Below are positions 1 through 11,785 of a DNA stretch of 64,000 bases, piece after piece; the first letter of the stretch is position 1; each line of letters starts with the position of its first letter. The DNA lies in NCBI GenBank assembly GCA_964017045.1, contig OZ024796.1, positions 1,203,637 to 1,267,636 of the forward strand, read 5' to 3'. Under the pieces are notes generated by a model. The model saw only the letters and a program-made list of their open reading frames with translations, did not search any database and was not told the origin of the DNA. The stretch is from Omphiscola glabra (lineage: Eukaryota; Mollusca; Gastropoda; Lymnaeidae). The position numbers and the translations under genes were made by a program.

Positions 1-494
1 TTGGTAAACATATGTTCCCTAATAACATTGGATTGAAAGATATTGTCATCCAAGTAAAAATATATAAACTCAATTTCCGATATATATTATGTATAGAAGA
101 AGGTTAATCATTTATCAAATTCATTCTGGGGCGTATCTTGTGCTGCATTGTGCAAAATGAACGTATCGTATTACTACCCCCTCTCCCCCCATACACATAG
201 TTTAAAAAAAATAATAATACATCATCCCCTGGATTGAAACCCCTTTACCTAAGCAAAAAGAAATTTTATTGCATTTAATATGCTTTGTTCTTATTTAGAT
301 GAGTGATAAGTGCATTAAAATTTTAGTTGGCTACTTAGTTTAGCTGCAGCAACTGAATTAAACGGCATATTCTTATTAAAATCATTTTTAAATGTAGAGT
401 TTTTACTACTTTGTAAATTTCATAAAAGTTTATTTTTGAAATGAATAAAAAGTAAAAACGTATTAAATGTTAAAAATACAAAGCTAAATTATTC
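1..494. other. AT-rich DNA, nothing recognised
   Basis: No open frame of note, repeat array or transposon terminus could be recognised here. The sequence is AT-rich with short homopolymer runs. Confidence 0.6.
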
Positions 495-815
495 TTCTTA
501 TTATTATTGGTAGAATTCTATAGCGTGGTACCCCAGCCTAGGGCTGGGCTCACCACGCTGTACAAGCATAATCATGAACTTAAATTAATTTTTTAAGCCA
601 AACAAAATAAAAGTGTATTCGCCCAACCATTCCATAACAATTTACATGTGAAGCCATGGACGGCACTCAACAGTATCGTTTAACGGGCAGAGGGGGAAAC
701 AGTCAGGATAGTAAAGTTTAAAGAGATGTGTTTTGAGTGCAGTTTTGAAGGCTGTGGTGGTTGATTTATCTATGATGTGTAGTGGAAGAGAATTCCATTG
801 TTTGTATTTAAAATT
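495..815 (-). mobile_element. CR1-clade non-LTR retrotransposon, 3' end
   Basis: Read on the minus strand, the segment gives the last residues of a CR1/L2-type reverse transcriptase ORF (a WNSLP-like stretch, then FKTALKTHLF near 720-790). A 3' UTR follows with the stem-forming AGCGTGG...CCACGCT motif, then a TAATAATAA-type terminal microsatellite at about 495-512. The same UTR and tail end the CR1 copy at 45735-46062, which runs on the plus strand, so the two belong to one subfamily. The 5' end is lost, as is usual after target-primed reverse transcription. No intact coding capacity remains. Confidence 0.75.
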
Positions 816-930
816 ATCAATTTAAAAGCAATCAATTCTGTTTATTAATGCTACTTTTAATAAAGAGAATATACATTATTAGTTTTGTCACGCTCTTTTA
901 TTAAATCAGCGAACTCTTAGCTTGGGCTAA

Positions 931-1320
931 ATGGACTACGATTAGTCGATTGTTTTGTCACGTGATACGTGTAAAAACAAGTAATACTTCCGGTAGGCTG
1001 TCTGCAACACACTAGTCGCTCACAAATTCTTCTTCAAACAACTTTCTTCCTTTAATCATAACTTAATTATAATTATTGTCACATTTAATGAATGTCATTT
1101 AAAGAAACGCGTATATTCAAGAATATTTTGAAAAGTAAAATTTTAATAAACACTGGGGAAGCGCTGATGGAGACAAACATTTTGCTTTAGAATTAAGGAT
1201 AATGGCAATGGCTGATCAGCTGTTTATCTGTTGTTATGTGTTGTTATGTGTAGCAGAAAGCCTACTAATGGCTGGTACGTATCACGTGACAAAACAAGGA
1301 AGTGACTCATCGTAGTCCAT
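931..1320. mobile_element. MITE with about 45-bp terminal inverted repeats
   Basis: Both ends begin ATGGACTACGAT when read inward, and TTTTGTCACGTGATACGT follows on the left with its near-complement on the right. The 390-bp body has no ORF, as expected of a non-autonomous DNA transposon. The target duplication is unclear, possibly a TA dinucleotide, so the superfamily is not assigned. Confidence 0.65.
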
Positions 1321-2976
<1,656 letters not shown>

Positions 2977-3209
2977 TTATGGATTTGCTTTTCCCGCACA
3001 AGGGCAGACTTTAACAACAAGTTCTTGGAGATTTTTAAAATTTGACAGGCAATCTGTTCTATTTTCTGGGCACAATTTAACAACATCCTTGACCTTTTTA
3101 ATTACACCTTCGTTTGCCTTAACAAAAGATGTTCCTGAATCCATTGTGTGGCCTGCACCTGCAATTGTTAAATTCTTGATTCCCTTAGCTGCAAATGATC
3201 CCAACGTGC
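2977..3209 (-). CDS. Probable terminal exon of an unidentified gene
   Basis: A minus-strand open frame of about 77 codons ends at a stop at 2977. It begins just after a convincing splice acceptor: a pyrimidine-rich tract ending in CTTTAG, with the AG at 3210-3211. The residues look like ordinary protein (SFAAKGIKNLTIAGAG early; two CPxN/CPCAG-type cysteine pairs near the C-terminus; one potential N-glycosylation site, NRT). Upstream on the minus strand, the frame would otherwise run into the 33-bp minisatellite at 3227-3768, which is better read as intron. Minus-strand AATAAA signals lie about 150-190 nt downstream. I do not recognise the family. No upstream exon was identified, so this could also be a pseudogene remnant. 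Confidence 0.4.
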
Positions 3210-3226
3210 CTAAAGTGGAGAGGATG

Positions 3227-3768
3227 GACCTTCCGTGTGTGAACAGATGTAAACAAGTTGACCTTCCGTGTGTGAACAGATGTAAACAAGTTGACCTTCC
3301 GCGTGTGAACAGATGTGAACAAGTTGACCTTCCGCGTGTGAACAGATGTGAACAAGTTGACCTTCCGTGTGTGAACAGATATGAACAAGTTGACCTTCCG
3401 TGTGTGAACAGATGTGAACAAGTTGACCTTCCGTGTGTGAACAGATGTAAACAAGTTGACCTTCCGCGTGTGAACAGATGTGAACAAGTTGACCTTCCGT
3501 GTGTGAACAAGTTGACCTTCCGTGTGCGAACAGATGTGAACAAGTTGACCTTCCGTGTGTGAACAGATGTGAACAAGTTGACCTTCCGCGTGTGAACAGA
3601 TGTGAACAAGTTGACCTTCCGTGTGTGAACAGATGTGAACAAATTGACCTTCCGCGTGTGAACAGATGTGAACAAATTGACCTTCCGTGTGTGAACAGAT
3701 GTGAACAGGTTGACCTTCCGTGTGTGAACAGATGTGAACAAATTGACCTTCCGTGTGTGAACAGATGT
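3227..3768. repeat. 33-bp minisatellite, about 16 copies
   Basis: The unit starts GACCTTCCGTGTGTGAACAG and ends ACAAGTT, with G/A and T/C variants between copies and one shortened unit near 3505-3535. Because 33 is a multiple of three and the unit lacks stops, several frames stay open on both strands. Those ORFs are by-products. It probably lies in the intron upstream of the minus-strand exon at 2977-3209. Confidence 0.95.
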
Positions 3769-3891
3769 TTGAAACAAGACACACTGTTCTTTATTGAAAT
3801 GCGGAAAGATGCTTTTTAAAATCTTTTATATTAACTTCGCTTCTATTTGTGGCCTGCTGGGTGGCAAAATCTACAGACCCCCTTCTCATCA

Positions 3892-4438
3892 ACATATCGA
3901 GCTGAAACTTGGCACATAGACTTATTGCCCTCGCCAATACCTCTATCATTCAACATATCGAGCTGAAATCAGGCACATAGACTTATTGCCCTCGCCAATA
4001 CCTCTATCAATCAACATATCGAGCTGAAACTTGGCACATAGACTTATTGCCCTTGCCAATACCTCTATCATTCAACATATCGAGATGAAACTAGGCACAT
4101 AGACTTATTGCCCTCGCCAATACCTCTATCAATCAACATATCGAGCTGAAACTAGGCACATATACTTATTGCCCTCGCCTATACCTCTATCAATCAACAT
4201 ATCGAGCTGAAACTTGGCACATAGACTTATTGCCCTCGCCAATACCTCTATCATTCAACATATCGAGCTGAAACTAGGCACATAGACTTATTGCCCTCGC
4301 CAATACCTCTATCAATCAACATATCGAGCCTAAACTAGGCACATATACTTATTGCCCTCGCCTATACCTCTATCAATCAACATATCGAGCTGAAACTAGG
4401 CACATAGACTTATTGCCCTCGCCAATACGTCTATCAAT
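3892..4438. repeat. 61-bp tandem repeat, about 9 copies
   Basis: Units start CAACATATCGAGCTGAAAC and contain GGCACATAGACTTATTGCCC. Alternate copies share variants (TTGGCAC or TAGGCAC, ATTCAAC or AATCAAC), which suggests duplication of two-unit blocks. Confidence 0.95.
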
Positions 4439-4728
4439 ACAGACTGACCCCCTCGACCCCAAACTCCTTACCCCAAAACAGTTTTCTGCTTTTCAAGGGG
4501 ATCTTGAAATAAAATCTTGAAAACTGCGCTAAATGAGATTCTTTAAAATAATTTGGCAACTGCATTTGGAGCGTAATATTTTCTATTGCTTTTCTGAAAT
4601 AGTTGTTAAAATAAATTTGTGGTGTCAAAGCGGGTGGGTAATAAGAATATTAATATAGTTCAGGGGCGTGGAACAAAAGGGCCTTGATGGAAGGGAGCAC
4701 TAATTGGGATTCTCATAAATTGCGTTAC
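4439..4728. other. Spacer, nothing recognised
   Basis: About 290 bp of unique-looking sequence between two tandem arrays. No supported gene. Confidence 0.5.
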
Positions 4729-4888
4729 ATGTTTTATGTTTTATGTTTGCATGTTTTATGTTTGCATGTTATATGTTTGCATGTTTTATGTTTGCATGTT
4801 TTATGTTTGCATGTTTTATGTTTGCATGTTTTATGTTTGCATGTTTTATGTTTGCATGTTTTATGTTTGCATGTTTTATGTAGGCATG
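4729..4888. repeat. 15-bp tandem repeat, about 10 copies
   Basis: Units of CATGTTTTATGTTTG with one or two single-base variants. Open frames across it are a consequence of the 15-bp period. Confidence 0.95.
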
Positions 4889-5399
4889 TTTTGCCAAATT
4901 TTCATCCCCATCCCCCCATTTTTCAATAATACATTTTTTACAAGATTTATTTGGAAAACTTTGTTTTTAGGGGCTGTTTAATTTACAAACTTTTTTAAGA
5001 CCAACTGCGGAGTTTTCCGGTATTCAAAATATTGGATCTTGAGTTTGTCTGAATTTCAATTTCTTTTTGTTTCTTTTATTTGAATTACTTCTGTCCATTG
5101 CTGACCTTCAATTGCTTGATGATACATTTTATATAGGATTATTATCAAAAACTTTATTTTTACGGGTAGTTTTATTTTTGTCTTAAAGCGGCTTTCTTTT
5201 AATAAAAGTAAACTATTTGATGACATGATCAAGGCAGAGAAATTAGTAAAGGAAGTGAGACTTTTCCTGCAACTCCAGCCCATGCCCAACACCTGTACGG
5301 TCATCTGGATATTAGGTGCCCAGCAGGGACGGACTCGTCAGGACACACACGATCAAGCAGCAGCTACCATAGATTCTCCAAATAAGCTGCTGCTCTTGA
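4889..5399. other. AT-rich spacer, nothing firmly recognised
   Basis: No supported gene. A 100-codon plus-strand frame starts at 5225, but its downstream part overlaps the Gag-like fragment in a different frame, so it is not taken as a CDS. Confidence 0.4.
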
Positions 5400-5715
5400 T
5401 TTTGCAGAAAAGGCGTGAGCAGAGTGACGGCACCGAACTATGTGCCGCATTCTACCGCCGGCATCAAGGTCTTGGGGGGAAACCGTCGAAAACTATTTGG
5501 AAGAATTACACAGCCTCTTCCTGTTAGCCTGGCATTTATGCAGACGACATTCTGCGGTTCGTTTTTAGCCCAGGGCTGCAACCAGCCGCCCTACGCAATC
5601 AAGGTCTTCGCTAGGCTACACTGGCCGCTCCTTCACAGACGTTTGTAGGGCAGCCCACCGTTGGATGCAGAAGGACCTCTTAGGATGCCCCCACGGCATG
5701 CAAGCTCTTAGTAGC
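5400..5715 (+). pseudogene. Degenerate retrotransposon Gag-like fragment
   Basis: Across at least two frames the plus strand reads VENYLEELHSLFLLAW, then a frame change to DILRFVFSPGLQPALRNQ, then SFTDVCRAAHRWMQKDLL. The FxxGLxPxLRxxV pattern after a helical VxxYLxxLxxLxxLA segment resembles the capsid-like Gag region of LTR retrotransposons. It is broken by frameshifts, and no protease or polymerase follows. Similarity to Gag is my recognition from pattern only. Confidence 0.35.
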
Positions 5716-5726
5716 TTCTTCACCTG

Positions 5727-5948
5727 ACCTGACAACAACTGACCTTAAACAACTGACCTGACATAACTGACCTGACATAACTGACCTTACACAACTGATC
5801 AAACACAACTGACATGAAACAACTGACCTTACAAAACTGATCTGACACAACTGACCTGACACAACTGATTTAACACAACTGACCTGACACAACTGATCTA
5901 ACACAACTTACCTGACACAGCTGACATGACACAACTGACCTGAAACGG
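5727..5948. repeat. Degenerate 14-bp tandem repeat
   Basis: About 16 copies of AACTGACCTGACAC with many substitutions (TTACAC, ATGAAA and similar). Its heterogeneity suggests it is older than the other arrays in the window. Confidence 0.9.
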
Positions 5949-5977
5949 ACAACTACGACAACCTCAAATGCTAAAGG

Positions 5978-6283
5978 CACAAAGGAAATCCAAGACAAAT
6001 TTGGACCAAGATGTTGCTCATGACCAGCCAACTACTGGTTGAACTAGTGAACCACGTATCAAATGGTGAGCTGGCATGGTTGCTTTGATGCGCCTCCATG
6101 GTGGCTAATGGTAGGCTAGGATGGTTGCTCCACTTTGATGTATTGCATCGGTTTATATGGCTGTAATTATGGGTCCCCACTGTGGCTGATGGTGGGCTAG
6201 GATGGTTGGTCCACTGTAGTGTATAGTATGGGGTAATATGGCTGCTTCGACGGGCCCCCACTGTGACTGATGGTACGTCGTCG
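5978..6283. repeat. Dispersed repeat, copy 1
   Basis: It begins AAAGGAAATCCAAGACAA, then GAACTAGTGAACCACGTATC, followed by degenerate roughly 60-bp subrepeats containing GGCTGATGGT and GACGGGCC. It ends at GGTACGTCGTC. A second copy at 11364-11738 truncates the first serine protease exon and abuts the 34-bp satellite. No ORF was recognised. Confidence 0.75.
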
Positions 6284-6738
6284 CAAAGTTTTCGACCACA
6301 GAATGCTGTATATGTTTATCAACCTTTTTGTCTTTGCATCATATCGCCACAAAATACATGACCAAAAGTTACTACGAAAGTCAAACGATTTCGGGCTGGC
6401 TTTTAATTTTTTTTTTAAAGTCATCCTATACATGACTCAAGGACTTGTTGGTCAAAACTTTCTCTTCCTCTTTTCACAACATGGCATCACATTAGGTCCG
6501 ACTTAACTTTAACTTCAAATATGACGTATCTTAACAGCAATCACCTTGACCCTTATCACACTTTATTTGTACAAACCTTGATGAGCATTAATGCTGCACT
6601 CTCATGGACAGGAAGTTTTACAACAGCTGTCGGAGTACAAAGAAAATCAGGTTTATTTGGATTTTTATTAGTATTTTTAGTGGTTCTGTGGAAATATGTT
6701 TTTAAATCGTGATGGGGGTGAGTGAAATATTTTAAATG

Positions 6739-6834
6739 ATGATGGAGTCACTGCATAAAGGCCAATATTACATGGAGTCACTGCATAAAGGCCAATACCA
6801 CATGGAGTCACTGCATAAAGGCCAATAGCACATG
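6739..6834. repeat. 30-bp tandem repeat, about 3 copies
   Basis: Three copies of a unit containing ATGGAGTCACTGCATAAAGG, each followed by CCAATA and a variable triplet. Confidence 0.9.
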
Positions 6835-6866
6835 ATAAAAAGGATGGCATACATCTCTGGGAACTC

Positions 6867-7017
6867 TGGAGTGTCCTTTGGTCGGGAGTGTCCTTTGGTC
6901 GGGAGTGTCCTTTGGTCGGGAGTGTCCTTTGGTCTGGAGTCCTTTGGTCGGAAGTGTCCTTTGGACGGGAGTGTCCTTTGGTCGGGAGTCTCCTTTGGTC
7001 GGGAGTGTCCTTTGGTC
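6867..7017. repeat. 17-bp tandem repeat, about 9 copies
   Basis: Units of GAGTGTCCTTTGGTCGG, one of them shortened (GAGTCCTTTGGTCGG). Open frames on both strands here are artefacts of the repeat. Confidence 0.9.
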
Positions 7018-7099
7018 GTGATTCCACGCTTACGTCGATGGCTATGCAAGGTATTGCGAATATGTACTGGCTTTATGTGACCCGCCCTGTATACTCCAG

Positions 7100-7455
7100 A
7101 GCTGCTAGTATTAAGAGTTGTCAGTACAGCAGTTCAGGATGCTACCAGGGTTACTAGGAACAAGAGAGGTCAGTTCAGCACGCTACCAGAGTTGCTAGTA
7201 AGGTAGGTCAGTACAACACAATACCAGAGTTGCTAGTAAGGTAGGTCAGTTCAGCACGCTACCAGAGTTGCTAGTAAGGTATGTCAGTACAACACAATAC
7301 CAGAGTTGCTTGTAAGGTAGGTCAGTACAGCACTATACCAGAGTTGCTAGTAAGGTTGGTCAGTACAGCACAATACCAGAGCTGCTAGTAATGTAGGTCA
7401 GTACAGCAGTTCAGCATGTTACCAGGGTTGTTAGAAACAAGAGAGGTCAGTACAG
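7100..7455. repeat. 38-bp tandem repeat, about 9 copies
   Basis: Units contain AGGTAGGTCAGTACAACAC followed by ACCAGAGTTGCTAGTA. Copies alternate between ...TACAACACAAT and ...TTCAGCACGCT variants, and the outer copies are more divergent. Confidence 0.9.
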
Positions 7456-7469
7456 CTCGCTACCTCTGG

Positions 7470-7722
7470 TACGTGGCTGGGTGTTGCGGACCGCACCGGG
7501 CGACCCCATCCCAGGGGGTGACGCCAAATTTTAAAAATTGTTTTTTTAAATTTAAAGATAAAACTTTGCTCGGTCTAACCGAATTTTATAAAAGGATAAC
7601 TCATCATACGTCAATTATTAAAAGGTCAAGGTTGATGCGTCAGAAATGAGGTGTGCATGATTCAACGCCGATTGAAGTGCTTGTTAACTTACGTACGTGA
7701 CAGGAAGATATATATATATAAA
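7470..7722 (+). mobile_element. hAT-type MITE, partial copy
   Basis: Matches the interior of the TIR-bounded element at 29941-30578: TGTTGCGGACCGCACCGGG, then GGGGTGACGCCAAATTT, GGATAACTCATCATACGTC and CGTGACAGGAAGATATATAT. The left TIR is degraded and the right end is missing; the next sequence is the Penelope-like remnant. Confidence 0.7.
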
Positions 7723-7734
7723 TCTAAGAGACCT

Positions 7735-8176
7735 TCTTCGGCGCATTCGCATTAACGCTGACGCCCTCCCACTTTGGAACCAAGACATGTAGACGCAGTC
7801 ATTGCAACACTTGCCCTTTTGTCATCCATACTCAACATATACCCTTCCCTAAGGGTAGTTTTCAGATAAGGGATTGCTTCCTTTGCACTAGCCGCAATGT
7901 TGTCTACACCATTGTTTGCACCCGCTGCCAGATGTCGTGCATAGGGGAGACAGGACGCCGACTCTCTGACAGATTTACTGAACATCTTCGTAATATTACG
8001 CAGTGTCCCGTCTATAAGTTAACTAGACGCGACCACAAAAGCACGGTGGATTTTACTCCAATCGCGACCAGCACAAACAAACCTAGCCGGATGAATTTGG
8101 AAAAAAAGCTTATCCAAATCTATGGAATACTGACACCACATGGCATTATCGACGTGTTTTCATTACCAGGTTGAGC
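7735..8176 (+). pseudogene. Penelope-like element, C-terminal GIY-YIG region (copy A)
   Basis: A CNTCPF-type cysteine motif near 7805 is followed by VVYTIVCTRCQ and then CIGETGRRLSDRFTEHLRNI (about 7905-7990). That is the zinc-motif plus GIY-YIG endonuclease region typical of Neptune/Poseidon-type Penelope-like retroelements. An 80-codon frame from 7932 to 8174 stays open through the endonuclease end and stops before the 3' UTR. The reverse transcriptase is absent in this copy and the upstream cysteine region is frameshifted, so the copy is dead. Copy B (31555-33745) keeps more of the element. The initial GIY motif is altered (MSC/IGETG), so activity is doubtful even for the isolated domain. 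Confidence 0.7.
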
Positions 8177-8366
8177 CTTTGCCCCGCCCCTTCACTTAAT
8201 AACCGATCGCAGTGGACTGATTTATACTCTTTTCTTTTCCTTTTTGCCTGTTTATAATCTCTCACCTACTTATTATTTGTCACATCTTTTTTGCTGCCCT
8301 CTTGGATATTTCTTCTCAGCCAAGCGATATTTTGAAATTTAATTCCGTCTTTCTGTTGTTAGTTCG

Positions 8367-8390
8367 CTGAGGTAGGCTTACTGCCGACAC
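8367..8390 (+). ncRNA. Candidate hammerhead ribozyme remnant, copy A
   Basis: CTGAGGTA, a 3-bp GGC/GCC stem with a TTACT loop, then GACAC, resembles the hammerhead core (CUGANGA, stem II, GAAAC) that Penelope-like elements are known to carry near their ends. It lies about 190 bp past the endonuclease ORF. Two core positions are mutated (A9 to T, and one A of GAAA to C), so it should be inactive. The cleavage site and stems I and III were not established. Confidence 0.3.
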
Positions 8391-8526
8391 TTTCGTTGTT
8401 TTGTTGCGTTCCTTTTTTCAGGTTTACCCATAATTTGTTTTAAATATTTCCATTTTCGCTAGCCTGATTGCAGTCTATCCCCTTTTTACCCCCCTCTTCA
8501 ATCGTCTCTCATTTGAAAATCTTTCT

Positions 8527-8660
8527 AAGTGTCCCGCCCACCACAGTTGCCCTTTATTCTAAGTGTCCCGCCCACCACAGTTGCCCTTTATTCTAAGTGT
8601 CCCGCCCACCACAGTTGCCCTTTATTCTAAGTGTCCCGCCCACCACAGTTGCCCTTTATT
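8527..8660. repeat. 34-bp tandem repeat, about 4 copies (copy A)
   Basis: Units of GTGTCCCGCCCACCACAG followed by TTGCCCTTTATTCTAA. The orthologous array in copy B (34087-34423) has about 10 more divergent units. It is unrelated in sequence to the 34-bp satellite at 11.8-27 kb. Confidence 0.95.
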
Positions 8661-8861
8661 ATTTCTGCTACCAGCACGAGAGCGTGCTATAGACTACACA
8701 ATTCCTAGTTGGTTCGTATTCACCATCTCTATTCATCCTTGTGTTTAATAGATTTGACACGACCAACATGACGTCATTAATTTAGCACTTATAACCTGTT
8801 TAAAATCAAATCCTCAAACAGATAAAGCTGCCCCCAACTCGTTTTTTCCACCCCCCCCCCT

Positions 8862-9392
8862 TACACATGCCGGATTAGATTATTAAAATAATATTTAAAA
8901 ACGAAAAATAATTCAATTATGGAAGTTTTGTTTCTTTCAACTTCGACAAATTTGCCAGATAAAATGTGAATACCAGGAATAAAACGCTTATTAAAACTCA
9001 TTATAATGCTGGTGTGTCGTACAATTGGAGGTGGTGCTGAAAAAATCTGACAAAACATGCATACAAATAACGTACTTTATAAGAATCTCAATCAGTGCTT
9101 CCACACCAAGGCTGACAACCACACATTTTTTAAAGCCAATGACCCACTGAACTATGTTGATATTCTAATGACACAGTCGCTTTGACAGCGCAGATTTATT
9201 TCATCAACTGTTTTTTAGAAAAGAAAAAGAAAATATTACGCACCAAACTTTCTTGTGAATTTTGTTTGAAGGATCTCTTTTATAGCAGTTATCGGGAATT
9301 TCATTCTATAATAGTCACCTAGAAAAACCTCGAAAAAAAATTTTTGGGGGTTGGGTGGAGCAGAAAATTTGACAGAAATATTTTGTTGTCAT
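8862..9392. other. Non-coding block shared with copy B
   Basis: Colinear with 34640-35452. It contains a single copy of the sequence (near 8964-9010) that is expanded to seven 47-bp units in copy B. No gene was recognised. Confidence 0.6.
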
Positions 9393-9393
9393 C

Positions 9394-9692
9394 GGCCTTA
9401 GGGTCGACGTGCCAAGTTTCAGCTTGAATACTAATCAGCCTTAGGGTCGACGTGCCAAGTTTCAGCTTGAATACTAATCAGCCTTAGGGTCGACGTGCCA
9501 AGTTTCAGCTTGAATACTAATCAGCCTTAGGGTCGACGTGCCAAGTTTCAGCTTGAATACTAATCAGCCTTAGGGTCGACGTGCCAAGTTTCAGCTTGAA
9601 TACTAATCAGCCTTAGGGTCGACGTGCCAAGTTTCAGCTTGAATACTAATCAGCCTTAGGGTCGACGTGCCAAGTTTCAGCTTGAATACTAA
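9394..9692. repeat. 43-bp tandem repeat, 7 copies
   Basis: Nearly identical units of ATCAGCCTTAGGGTCGACGT followed by GCCAAGTTTCAGCTTGAATACTA in two parts. The near-perfect identity indicates recent expansion. Copy B has only the first half-unit, at about 35446. Confidence 0.95.
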
Positions 9693-9867
9693 AGACAAGT
9701 TGTTGACTTAGCCGTACGAAGATTTTGCGACCCAGCCAGTCAGTCACCCATCCAAAATCAAAAGAGTAGTTACTATTAAGGATGTTATAAGAATAGAATG
9801 ACGATTCTTGACATGAGTCCATGGGCTCGGAGACTTACCTGGTCAAGATCATCTCCAACAGATCAGT

Positions 9868-10131
9868 TTACAATATTTTAAATTTTGACGGAACGGTGGA
9901 CACGATCAGATATCCCACCGTGCCTGGTGGACAATTTATAATAATATCTTTTGTTATTTGACCATAAAAATTCTTGTTCTGCGGACCAGCATCGTAAAGC
10001 TTGCTGACCACTGCCATGCCGCGGACCACCATTGTTGACGCTGCTGTAGAATATCCTTCACTGCTTTTTGTTTCAAAGCTATAGTTTTTATCAAAGTTAA
10101 TCTCTGTCTTACTGAACCATTGCTTTGTCGT
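9868..10131 (-). pseudogene. Conserved cryptic ORF, copy A (unidentified)
   Basis: A stop-to-stop minus-strand frame of 87 codons has a natural protein-like composition: KTEINFDKNYSFETKSSEGY, then TMVVRGMAVVSKLYDAG, then INCPPGTVGYLIVST near the end. The frame is the same length in copy B (35838-36101). All eight base differences between the two change residues, and none introduces a stop. The frame lacks an upstream ATG, and an adjacent frame upstream (FDIETIQTNW) may be the broken continuation. A CAG/GTAAGT donor-like site lies about 30 bp past the stop on the same strand. I do not recognise the family. It could be an exon or a decayed gene fragment. Confidence 0.35.
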
Positions 10132-10460
10132 TTACAGCTTCTACTCCAATTGGTTTGTATAGTTTCAATGTCAAAATACCCCATCTTTTATTTTATTTAC
10201 ATTCTAATATTTGTAAATTCTACATACTTAAACAAAACAGTTTGATTTACTTAGTTGGGTTATTTCATACACGTTATGTTATGATATGATATATGTTATG
10301 TTATGTTATGTTAGTTTAGTTCGTACGTCAAAATAGATCAAAACGATAGGAATAATTCAAATTGGAGTCGTGCTTGTTATGATGTGTCTGTGGGTGCACA
10401 GATCGCCGGCGTGTCTGTGTGTCGGATTCTATAACGAAATGTATTGCAGCAGGTGCAGGG

Positions 10461-10690
10461 GATTAATGGGACATCTCCAGGTACCGGGTATTGATCAGAC
10501 ATCTCCAGGTACAGGGTATTGATCAGACATCTCCAGGTACCGGGTATTGATCAGACGTCTCCAGGTACAGGGTATTGATCAGACATCTCCAGGTACAGGG
10601 TATTGATCAGACATCTCCAGGTACAGGGTATTGATCAGACATCTCCAGGTACAGGGTATTGATCAGACATCTCCAGTTATAGGGTATTGA
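10461..10690. repeat. 28-bp tandem repeat, about 8 copies (copy A)
   Basis: Units of GATCAGACATCTCCAGGTAC followed by AGGGTATT. Copy B has about 5 units at 37098-37250. Confidence 0.95.
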
Positions 10691-10739
10691 GGGGTCATCT
10701 CCGTCTGGGCAGGCAGGCAGGCACACGACGTAAACACAC

Positions 10740-10830
10740 GTGCGTGCACTCACAGACACACACACATATACAAACATACACAAACACACACACGCACACA
10801 CACACACACACGCACGCATGCATGCATGCA
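10740..10830. repeat. (CA)n-rich microsatellite
   Basis: An imperfect CA/CACACG tract ending in a GCATGCATGCATGCA run. It lies just upstream of the first protease exon acceptor. Confidence 0.9.
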
Positions 10831-10871
10831 TCACTTTTAAGTTACATTATCGGCATTCCTTTTTTTACCAG

Positions 10872-11363
10872 GTTTTCGCCATCTCTTTGCCTCATCTCGG
10901 CAGACCACTAACATGTACCTTCAAGTCACACACACGCACTTATGCTCTTTCCGATTATAAAAGATATTACGGAATAATAGTTGGATCGGACCACAATGAA
11001 CCAAAGTTACCTTTCAATAAATCAACTGAAAATATATTTGACAATTTCAATCAGTGTGGAAAGCCTGCCTTGGATGGGGGTAGGGCCATAATGAAAGGTC
11101 ACGACGCCCCGGAGAAAGCCTGGCCATGGCAAGTTCTTATGTTTTCACATGGACCAGACAACGAGACAAAATTTTGTGGTGGTTCCCTCATTTCAGAGTC
11201 TTGGGTACTGACTGCCGCCCACTGCGTTATTGATGTAACGTTGGTGCTATTTCTCGGAGTAACGAATGCATCTGCTTTGGAGGAGGATATTCATCGAGAG
11301 GTTTCTGGATTACAATTTCGCAGTCCTAAAAAGATCATCGTCCACAACACAGATGCTATGAGC
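10872..11363 (+). pseudogene. S1A serine protease exon, 3'-truncated (copy A)
   Basis: An internal exon opens after a pyrimidine tract and CAG at 10869-10871 ([12 protein letters not shown]...), homologous to 39069-40037. It keeps a light-chain cysteine (NQCGKP), an activation-region [15 protein letters not shown] and the catalytic-histidine motif [13 protein letters not shown]. It then ends where a dispersed repeat begins (about 11364). The frame runs into that repeat and stops at 11408. The catalytic aspartate and serine regions are absent, and no counterpart of the putative signal-peptide exon of copy B is found upstream. About 64 of 285 aligned bases differ from copy B, with both silent and replacement changes. 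It is a broken paralogue unless the missing part lies elsewhere through misassembly. Confidence 0.8.
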
Positions 11364-11738
11364 CCAAAGGAAATCCAAGACAACTTTGGACCAAGATTCT
11401 ACTCATGACCAGCCGACTCTTGGTTGAACTAGTGAACCACGTATCAAATGGTGAGCTGGCATGGTTGCTTTGATGCGACTTCACGGTGGCTAATGGTGGG
11501 GTTCACTGTGGTGTATGCTATTGTTGATATGGCTGCTTCGACGGGCCTCCTACTGTGGCTGATGGTAGGCTTGGATGGTTGCCCCTCTTTGGTATATGCT
11601 ATGGTTTGATAAGGCTGCTGCGACGGGCCTCCCACTGTGGCTGATGGTAGGGTTGGATGGTTGGTCCACTGTGGTGTATGGTATAGGGTAATACGGCTGC
11701 TTCGACGGGCCCCCGCTGTGACCGATGGTACGTCGTCT
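11364..11738. repeat. Dispersed repeat, copy 2
   Basis: Second copy of the element at 5978-6283, with extra internal subrepeats (GACGGGCCTCC, GGCTGATGGTAGG). Its left edge truncates the protease exon, and its right edge (GGTACGTCGTC) lies about 45 bp from the satellite array. Confidence 0.75.
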
Positions 11739-11785
11739 AGAGGTTAGCTCCCCTGAGCTATAGCACATACAAATTTCAGAGTAAA

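Larger units (their letters stand above)
6284..11363 (+). repeat. Segmental duplication, copy A
   Basis: A colinear series of blocks is shared with copy B (29437-39545): 6284-6512 with 29437-29660; 7474-7721 with 29966-30224; 7722-8850 with 33335-34620; 8862-9392 with 34640-35452; 9795-10180 with 35770-36160; 10380-10700 with 36310-37250; and 10855-11363 with 39055-39545. Order and orientation are conserved, and the intervals differ by tandem-array length and transposon insertions. The block at 9797-10180 differs at only about 12 of 375 aligned bases, counted by eye. Confidence 0.8.

Noticed and set aside
3089..3819. Long frames with 11-residue repeats
   Set aside because: By-products of the 33-bp minisatellite. 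Only the segment after the acceptor at 3209 on the minus strand has protein-like character.
9797..9880. U1 snRNA-like start (ACTTACCTGG) followed by U2-like words
   Set aside because: Only about 10 bases match U1 and the downstream structure does not fit. On the minus strand the same bases form a splice-donor-like CAG/GTAAGT.
10740..11408. 222-codon ORF as a complete protease gene
   Set aside because: Its N-terminal part is a CA microsatellite and intron. The real exon starts at the acceptor (10872) and is cut off by a dispersed repeat before the catalytic aspartate and serine.
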